This document shows, one piece after another, positions 14,477 to 19,176 of a DNA stretch of 19,176 bases. The DNA comes from Armatimonadota bacterium. GTDB taxonomy: Bacteria; Sysuimicrobiota; Sysuimicrobiia; Sysuimicrobiales; JACQTN01. How positions within the stretch are numbered: position 1 is the first letter of the stretch; each line of letters starts with the position of its first letter. The stretch covers positions 1 to 19,176 of the forward strand of contig JACQTN010000503.1 of the NCBI GenBank assembly GCA_016210785.1, read 5' to 3'. The notes beneath the pieces are model-generated. The model made no database searches and was not told the origin of the DNA. It saw only the letters and a program-made list of their open reading frames with translations. Position numbers and translations under genes: made by a program.

Positions 14477-15916
14477 TCAGCTCCTCTCCGCCATGCGCAT
14501 CATGAACTCCACGTGGGACAGCGCCATCTCCACCATCCCGCCCACCTTGCCCGCGCCCTCCACCACCAGGAACTCGTCCCGCGCCGACGCCCGGCCGTGC
14601 CCCAGCCCCACGTCGCGCAACAGCGGCATGCCGAACTGCTCGGTAAAGAGCGACCACGGGCCGCCGCCGCCGGTGGCCGGCCAGTAGACGACCTCCAGGT
14701 CGCGGGCGGCGAACATCGCCTCCGCGGCACGGACGACAGACGCGTCCCGCTTCACGCGTGAGCCGTTGTGCGCGGCGAAGACATCGATCTCCACGTCGGC
14801 GAACCCCTGACCGTCCAGGCGCGCGCGCAGCGCCCGCAAGACCTCCTCCACGTCCCACGTGCGGGGGATGCGGAGGTCGAAGAAGGCCTCCGCCATGTGG
14901 GGGAGGGTGAAGGCCAGCGTGCCGGTCCCGGTGTAGCCGCTGCGCAGACCATTGAGGTTGAAGCTGGGTCCGAAGAAGTACCGCTGGTAGATCTCGGGCT
15001 CCGGCATGTCCCCGATCGCCGGCACCTGTGCTCCCTGCACCCCGCCCAGCGCACGCTGCCAGGGGACGCCGCGGAAGCGCCTGATGATCGCCTCCATCTC
15101 GTCGGCCTCTTCCTTTGTCGGGGGAGGCGCGTCCCGGTCGAAACCCTCCAGCAGCACGGTGTTCCCGTCGGGTCCCGTCAGCGTGGACAGCGCGTGCGCC
15201 AGGCGCCAGGCCGGGCTGTCCACCACGGACTTGGCCATCCCGTGGATCGGCCCATCCTTGGGGCCGCGCCCCCATCGGGCCCCCGACGCCCGCAGCGCCA
15301 TGTAGATCATGCCCTTGTAGCCCAGCGTCAGGTGCGCCTTGCCCTCAGCATCCTGCGAGGCCCCGGGGGTCCACGCCGCGTGAGCCGTCGCGAACCGGTC
15401 ACGGTAGCGGTCGATCATCATGCGGTAATAGGGGCTACCGATGATCTCGTCGACCTCCGCCAGCAGCAGCACGTTCACGGGGGGGCGGCCAAGCACCGCC
15501 TTGCACGCCTCCACCGCGTTGAGGAAGACGCCCAGCGGTCCCTTCACGGCGCGGGCCCCGCGCGCCATCACCACCTTGGGGAACGGCGGAACCTCCACCA
15601 CCTCCGCGCTGAACGGCGGTACCCGCCACCCCTGCGGATCGGCGCGGCGCACGTCGAGCATCCCATAGATCGCCAGCGTGACCGGCGCGCCCGCGTCATA
15701 GGCGGCCCACACGCTCGGGATGCCGGGCGTCTTCACCACCTCGACCTCGGGAAATCCCGCGTCGCGCGAGAGCCGCGCGTACAGATGGGCGCACTCCACG
15801 ACGCCGACGCCGTCCACGGAGACGCTGGGCTGGCGCAGCAGCGTCTGCAGGCGGGCGAGATGGCGGTCGCGGTGAGTTTCCAGGTAGGTCCTCACGCGGT
15901 GCAGGTTCTCATTCAT
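14477..15916 (-). CDS. M20-peptidase-fold protein without recognisable metal ligands
   Basis: A 479-residue protein homologous to the ArgE/DapE/carnosinase (M20) family, which normally removes amino acids or acyl groups with two zinc ions. The start is the ATG complementary to 15914-15916, 7 bases after GAGGAG (complement of 15924-15929). Family blocks are clear (IPSVWAAYDAG near 66-76, W98-PPF, KGPLGVFLNAVEA 125-137, EIIGSPYY 157-164, NLNGLRSGYTGTG 320-332, FFDLRIP 345-351), but ligand positions differ: the first His is Met86 (YGMLDV), the bridging Asp is Ala123 (RGARAVKG), the metal Glu is Ile158 (Glu157 at the catalytic-base position remains), no Asp follows TAHAAWTPG at 177-185, and the C-terminal His is about Ser444 (ASARDEF). 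It may be a pseudoenzyme or use different chemistry. Its stop abuts that of the permease remnant. It is divergent from the M24 gene. Confidence 0.82.
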   Translation of the reverse strand: MNENLHRVRTYLETHRDRHLARLQTLLRQPSVSVDGVGVVECAHLYARLSRDAGFPEVEVVKTPGIPSVWAAYDAGAPVTLAIYGMLDVRRADPQGWRVPPFSAEVVEVPPFPKVVMARGARAVKGPLGVFLNAVEACKAVLGRPPVNVLLLAEVDEIIGSPYYRMMIDRYRDRFATAHAAWTPGASQDAEGKAHLTLGYKGMIYMALRASGARWGRGPKDGPIHGMAKSVVDSPAWRLAHALSTLTGPDGNTVLLEGFDRDAPPPTKEEADEMEAIIRRFRGVPWQRALGGVQGAQVPAIGDMPEPEIYQRYFFGPSFNLNGLRSGYTGTGTLAFTLPHMAEAFFDLRIPRTWDVEEVLRALRARLDGQGFADVEIDVFAAHNGSRVKRDASVVRAAEAMFAARDLEVVYWPATGGGGPWSLFTEQFGMPLLRDVGLGHGRASARDEFLVVEGAGKVGGMVEMALSHVEFMMRMAERS

Positions 15917-16086
15917 CAGGTTTCTCCTCGACGCATCGGATGCAAAAAGCAAGGCAACGTCTGTCTTGGCGCCGTGCGCTCGCTTTTCCTCTACGCGGCA
16001 GTGCCCGCGCCCGTCGCGGCAGGAACCGCCGTGGCGCGCAGAGAAGTGCTAATCGGTCCATCCAGTTCCGGCACGGAGGCGGAGCG
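15917..16086. promoter_or_regulatory. Divergent intergenic region between M20-like and M24 genes
   Basis: These 170 bases lie between two genes reading away from each other, so at least two promoters are expected here. I find no convincing -35/-10 pair on either strand. There is a short palindrome GCATC-G-GATGC at 15933-15943 beside a run of five A. Ribosome binding sites are clear: complement of CTCCTC 15924-15929 for the minus gene and GGAGG 16075-16079 for the plus gene. Confidence 0.35.
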
Positions 16087-17265
16087 GTGACGGATCATCC
16101 GGATTATCCGTTGATCAACATGCCACGCCTCCGGCGGTTGCTGGACGAGAGCGGCTTCGACGCCGTCCTGGCCGTCGCTCCCGAGACGGTCGCTTATACC
16201 TCTGGCTTCTACGACTCCCACCTCCGCACCCTCCGGGAGCGGATGCACTGCACCATCAGTCCGTGTGCCGGCGAGCCGGGATTCGTGGTACCCGCGCCGC
16301 CGCCGCGATCGCGCTCCCGCTGGGAGACTTCGTTCATCACCGATGTCCGCGAATACGGCCGCGGCGCCCCGCCGTTTATCGCCGTGCTGGCGGACATGCT
16401 GAAAGCGCGGGGCCTTCTGCGCGGGCGCCTCGGAATCGAAATGGGGCAGTGGCCGGCGCGCCACTTCCTGGACCTGCAAGAGGCGCTGCCGGAGGCCACT
16501 TTCGTGGACGGGACGCGGGTGCTGGACGAGGCGCGGGCGGTGAAGACGGAGGCGGAGATCGAGTTGTTGACCCACGCCGGGCGGCAGACGGAGAAGGCGA
16601 TCCAGATCGCTTTCTCCCTGGCGCAGGCCGGGCGGCCCCTTAAAGACGTCGCCGACACCATGGGATGCGCCGTGATGCGCCTGGGCGCCGATATCGTGGC
16701 CTTCAATGACATCTACACGGGATGGGAGGAGGGCACCCGGGGCGGCCACGCCGATCCGGCGAAGATCCTCGAGCGCGGCGATATGATCCTGGTGGACTTC
16801 GGCGCGCTGTTCAGCGGCTACTACTCCGACCTGGCCCGCATGGCCGTCGTCGGCCCGCCCACCGACCGCCAGCGGGACCGCTATCAGCGCGTGCGCGACG
16901 TCCAGCAGGCCATCATCGCGTCGATGCGGCCGGGGGTCACCTGCGCGGAGGTGTACGAGGCCGCGGCGGCCGGGTTCCGCCGGGTGGGGCTACGGTGGCT
17001 GTGGGATGAGGTGGAAGAGGGAGAGGTGCGGCGCCGCTTCTACACATGCGGCCACAGCGTCGGGCTCGGGCTGCACGAGTACCCGTTGCTGACGCCCATC
17101 GAGGAGCGGGTCCTGGAGCCCGACATGGTGTTCTACGTGGAACCCATCTACCGTGACGTGGGCGAACAGAAGTACCAGATCGAGGATCTGGTCCGCATCA
17201 CCGGCCAGGGCGCCGAGGTGCTGACGGGGTCCATGGATACGCGCCTGCCGTACGTCATCGACTGA
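16087..17265 (+). CDS. M24 family metallopeptidase (Xaa-Pro aminopeptidase/prolidase-like)
   Basis: A 392-residue protein of the M24 'pita-bread' family. The GTG at 16087 was chosen because GGAGG at 16075-16079 lies 7 bases upstream; the frame extends upstream to 15940 but that part is Arg-rich and lacks homology. Residues 10-140 form a creatinase/prolidase N-terminal domain (LDESGFDAVLAVAPETVAYTSG at 19-40). Residues 155-375 are the catalytic domain with all five dimetal ligands: Asp237 in LVDFG, Asp248 in YYSDLAR, His323 in CGHSVG, Glu352 in FYVEP and Glu366 in YQIEDLV; His330 in GLGLHEYP is also typical. It should cleave Xaa-Pro or a related amide bond in the cytoplasm. It lies 89 bases before a solute-binding-protein gene, so an uptake-and-cleavage unit is likely. 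Confidence 0.92.
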   Translation: MTDHPDYPLINMPRLRRLLDESGFDAVLAVAPETVAYTSGFYDSHLRTLRERMHCTISPCAGEPGFVVPAPPPRSRSRWETSFITDVREYGRGAPPFIAVLADMLKARGLLRGRLGIEMGQWPARHFLDLQEALPEATFVDGTRVLDEARAVKTEAEIELLTHAGRQTEKAIQIAFSLAQAGRPLKDVADTMGCAVMRLGADIVAFNDIYTGWEEGTRGGHADPAKILERGDMILVDFGALFSGYYSDLARMAVVGPPTDRQRDRYQRVRDVQQAIIASMRPGVTCAEVYEAAAAGFRRVGLRWLWDEVEEGEVRRRFYTCGHSVGLGLHEYPLLTPIEERVLEPDMVFYVEPIYRDVGEQKYQIEDLVRITGQGAEVLTGSMDTRLPYVID

Positions 17266-17354
17266 GTGCGTGCCGGAACGGGCCGGAGATACGGGTGGGG
17301 GAGCGAGGGCCCGCCCGGCGCGGAGACACGGAGGAGATCCCAGGGGAGGTGGCC

Positions 17355-18971
17355 ATGTTGCGGCGCAGCAGTTCAGCACGATCCCGGGTCGTCATCGTGG
17401 CGGCGTTGGCGCTCATCGCCGCCCTCGTTCTCGTTCCCGACACGCGAACCGCGGCGGGGCCGTCCGCCGGCCAGCCGGGCGGCACGCTCGTGGTCGGGTA
17501 CAGCCGGAGGATTGACAGCCTCGACCCCAACGTGTGGACGTCGCGGTACGACCGGTTCTGGATGACGCAGTTCTACGACCCGCTCATCTGGCAGACCGCG
17601 CCCGGCGAGTATAGGGCGGGCCTGGCGCGGGCATGGCGGCCCAACGAGAATCTCACCCGCTTCCGCCTGACCCTGCGCGACGACATCCGGCTCCACGACG
17701 GGACGCCCTTCGACGCGGAGCTGCTGGTGTGGACCGTGAAGCGCATACTGGACAAGGCCACGGGGTCCTACAAGACCGGGCTCTTCAACGACATGGTCCG
17801 CAACCAGGCGGTGGAGAAGTACGTCTGGGAGATCGAGTTCTCCAAGCCGCAATACCGGTTCATGGAGACGCTCAGCACGCTGGACCTGTCTCCCAATTCG
17901 CCCAAGGCCATCGACAAGCACGGCAAGAACTACCCGCGGTGGGTCGTCTCCACGGGCCCCTACATGATCGACTCCTGGCCCGACGAGAACACGCTGGTCC
18001 TCAAGCGCAACCCCAACTGGAAGCGGTCGCCGTGGATGGACGCGTCGTGGGGACCATTCCTCGACCAGGTCACGATCCGCATCATCCCGGAGCGGTCCAC
18101 CCGCCTGGTGGCCCTGGAGCGTGGCGAAGTCCAGATGATCTTCGAGCCGCCCTTCCAGAACGTGCCCAAGCTCAAGACCGGCGGCCAGTTCCAGGTGCAG
18201 CAGCACTTCACGGCTGGCCTGCCCCAAGGCTTGAATATCAACGTCAGCAAGCCGCCCACCAACGACCTGGCGCTGCGGCGCGCCATGTTCTTCGCCGTGA
18301 ACCGCGACGAGATCAACCGGCTGGCGTTCTTCGGCATGCACCGGGCGGCCTACTCGGTGCTGGCCTCGGCCAGTTGGGCTTACTGGCCGGGCGCCAAGGC
18401 CATGTACCCGTTCGATCCTCAGAAGGCCCGCAAGACGCTGGAGGAGGCCGGGTGGGTCCGGAATCCCCAGACGCGGTTCTACGAGAAGGGCGGTCAGAAG
18501 TCGCTGGTTCGGATCGTGACCACGCCCGGCCGCGAGTACGAGATCCCGGCGCAGCGGCTGCGGGAGGCCGGCATCGAGGCCAAGTACGAGGCGATGGCGT
18601 ACGAGGCCACCGAGACCCGGTACGACGCCAACACCTATGAAGTCGCCCGCCTCGGTCTCTCCGGGTTCGACCCCGCGTTCGCCATGCGGGGAGCGTTCCA
18701 CTCGTCGAACGTCAACCGGGGCAACCGGTTCAACCGCACGAAGATCATCGACCCCAAGATCGACGGCATGCTCGAGCGCGCCGAGGCGATGTTCGACATC
18801 AACCAGCGCAAGGCGATCTACGAGGAGTTTCAGAAGTACGTGATGGAGCAGGCGCTCTACCTGCCGCTGTGGGAAGACTCCTATGTGTGGATCGTCACCA
18901 GCCGTTTCAGGGGGTTCGAGTTCGACATTCTGGGGGACCCCATGCTGCACAAGGCCTGGCTGCAGCGCTAG
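17355..18971 (+). CDS. ABC transporter solute-binding protein, family 5
   Basis: A 538-residue periplasmic solute-binding protein (DppA/OppA family). ATG 17355 follows GGAGG at 17345-17349; an in-frame upstream GTG lacks a comparable site and would add a non-signal extension. Residues 1-35 form a Sec signal peptide (basic start with four Arg, core VVIVAALALIAALVLV, no lipobox Cys). Residues 55-62 read SLDPNVWT, as in the protein encoded at 6273, and HDGTPF lies at 114-119. The C-terminal blocks GNRFNRTKIIDPKIDGMLERA and LYLPLWEDSYVWIV are also like that protein, so the two receptors are paralogs. A hairpin and a DppB-type permease gene follow directly. Co-location with the M24 gene suggests a peptide-like ligand, which is inference. 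Confidence 0.94.
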   Translation: MLRRSSSARSRVVIVAALALIAALVLVPDTRTAAGPSAGQPGGTLVVGYSRRIDSLDPNVWTSRYDRFWMTQFYDPLIWQTAPGEYRAGLARAWRPNENLTRFRLTLRDDIRLHDGTPFDAELLVWTVKRILDKATGSYKTGLFNDMVRNQAVEKYVWEIEFSKPQYRFMETLSTLDLSPNSPKAIDKHGKNYPRWVVSTGPYMIDSWPDENTLVLKRNPNWKRSPWMDASWGPFLDQVTIRIIPERSTRLVALERGEVQMIFEPPFQNVPKLKTGGQFQVQQHFTAGLPQGLNINVSKPPTNDLALRRAMFFAVNRDEINRLAFFGMHRAAYSVLASASWAYWPGAKAMYPFDPQKARKTLEEAGWVRNPQTRFYEKGGQKSLVRIVTTPGREYEIPAQRLREAGIEAKYEAMAYEATETRYDANTYEVARLGLSGFDPAFAMRGAFHSSNVNRGNRFNRTKIIDPKIDGMLERAEAMFDINQRKAIYEEFQKYVMEQALYLPLWEDSYVWIVTSRFRGFEFDILGDPMLHKAWLQR

Positions 18972-18987
18972 GCACCCGAGACTGACC

Positions 18988-19027
18988 GCTCGGCGCCGGC
19001 GCGGGGTCTTCCGCGGCGGCGCCGAGC
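18988..19027 (+). terminator. Strong GC-rich hairpin between binding-protein and permease genes
   Basis: GCTCGGCGCCG at 18988-18998 is the exact reverse complement of CGGCGCCGAGC at 19017-19027. After one G-G mismatch the stem continues with CGCGG (19000-19004) and CCGCG (19011-19015) around the loop GGTCTT. It lies 16 bases after the solute-binding-protein stop and 13 bases before the permease start. No U-tract follows. The position mirrors the hairpin at 7896-7927, in unrelated sequence, which supports a role in setting the ratio of binding protein to permease. Confidence 0.72.
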
Positions 19028-19040
19028 AAGCGCCATCCAT

Positions 19041-19176
19041 ATGCGCGCCTACCTGATCAAGCGGCTGTGGCACGTGGTGCCCGTCGTGCTGGGCGTTTCC
19101 TTCCTCGTGTTCTACATGATGCACCTCCTGCCGGTCGACCCCGCCCGCGCCCTGCTCATGTCGTCGCAGGCGGGGC
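19041..19176 (+). CDS. ABC transporter permease, DppB type (3' end outside window)
   Basis: The first 45 codons of a DppB-type permease are visible. The translation starts MRAYLIKRLWHVVPVVLGVS and continues through FLVFYMMHLLPVDPARAL, closely matching the N-terminus of the DppB-type protein encoded at 7953 (first membrane segment followed by LPVDP). The ATG at 19041 has no strong ribosome binding site; the upstream hairpin occupies that area. It is the likely partner of the preceding solute-binding protein. Confidence 0.9.
   Translation, partial: MRAYLIKRLWHVVPVVLGVSFLVFYMMHLLPVDPARALLMSSQAG

Noticed and set aside
15940..16086. N-terminal extension of the M24 gene upstream of GTG 16087
   Set aside because: The 49 extra residues are Arg-rich and without homology, and a well-placed GGAGG supports the downstream GTG.
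14768..16090. 440-codon plus-strand frame opposite the M20-like gene
   Set aside because: The minus-strand translation carries M20 family blocks; the plus-strand one is His/Arg-rich noise.
16087..17265. Creatinase identity, which with an N-carbamoylsarcosine-amidase-like protein would form a creatinine pathway
   Set aside because: Creatinase has lost the M24 metal ligands, whereas all five are present here, and no creatininase gene is seen.
17373..19124. 583-codon minus-strand frame opposite the last binding-protein gene
   Set aside because: Crosses a well-supported plus-strand gene, a hairpin and the next gene; no domain is visible.
1..19176. CRISPR array, tRNA, rRNA, insertion sequence or phage attachment site
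   Set aside because: I looked for regularly spaced repeats, cloverleaf-like segments, transposase motifs and terminal inverted repeats and saw none that hold up.

Overview
The window is high-GC DNA (roughly two thirds G+C by eye), densely packed with genes, with good GGAGG-type ribosome binding sites and several GTG starts. It looks like chromosomal DNA from a free-living, probably uncultured bacterium. The solute-binding proteins carry Sec signal peptides without a lipobox cysteine, which fits a diderm with a periplasm better than a classical Gram-positive. The lineage cannot be fixed from the sequence; a deep-branching soil, sediment or thermal lineage is a guess. I saw no rRNA, tRNA, CRISPR array, transposase or phage gene.

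Layout. (1) 1-3783, plus strand: two tandem, very similar peptide-type ABC solute-binding proteins (the first cut by the window edge), then a D-2-hydroxyacid dehydrogenase; an imperfect palindrome follows at 3800-3851. (2) 4026-6032: an M28-peptidase-like protein with a PA domain and a C-terminal PqqD-like/winged-helix domain, whose metal site looks incomplete. (3) 6273-14476, plus strand, probably one long transcription unit: solute-binding protein, DppB-type permease, DppC-type permease, a two-domain cysteine-hydrolase-fold protein, a second single-domain one, a phosphotriesterase-family metal hydrolase, two small paralogous exported proteins, and the C-terminal remnant of another DppC-type permease. 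(4) 14477-15916, minus strand: an M20-peptidase-fold protein that has lost essentially all recognisable metal ligands. (5) 16087-19176, plus strand: an intact M24 metallopeptidase, another solute-binding protein and the start of its DppB-type permease.

How the genes may work together. The theme is uptake of small peptide- or amide-like compounds by ABC importers, each set beside hydrolases that would cut the imported compound. No ATP-binding subunit (DppD/DppF type) lies in the window, so the importers must use ATPases encoded elsewhere. The substrates cannot be read from the sequence.

Most unusual points. Several hydrolase-fold proteins have altered active sites while their reading frames stay intact: two of three cysteine-hydrolase domains have Ala where the catalytic Cys should be, the M20 protein lacks its metal ligands, and the M28-like protein has an incomplete set. 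Beside them are intact enzymes (first cysteine-hydrolase domain, phosphotriesterase-family protein, M24 peptidase). Two adjacent small exported proteins of unknown function are diverged copies of one another. Both complete binding-protein/permease junctions carry a strong GC-rich hairpin without a U-tract, which suggests differential expression of binding protein over permease.
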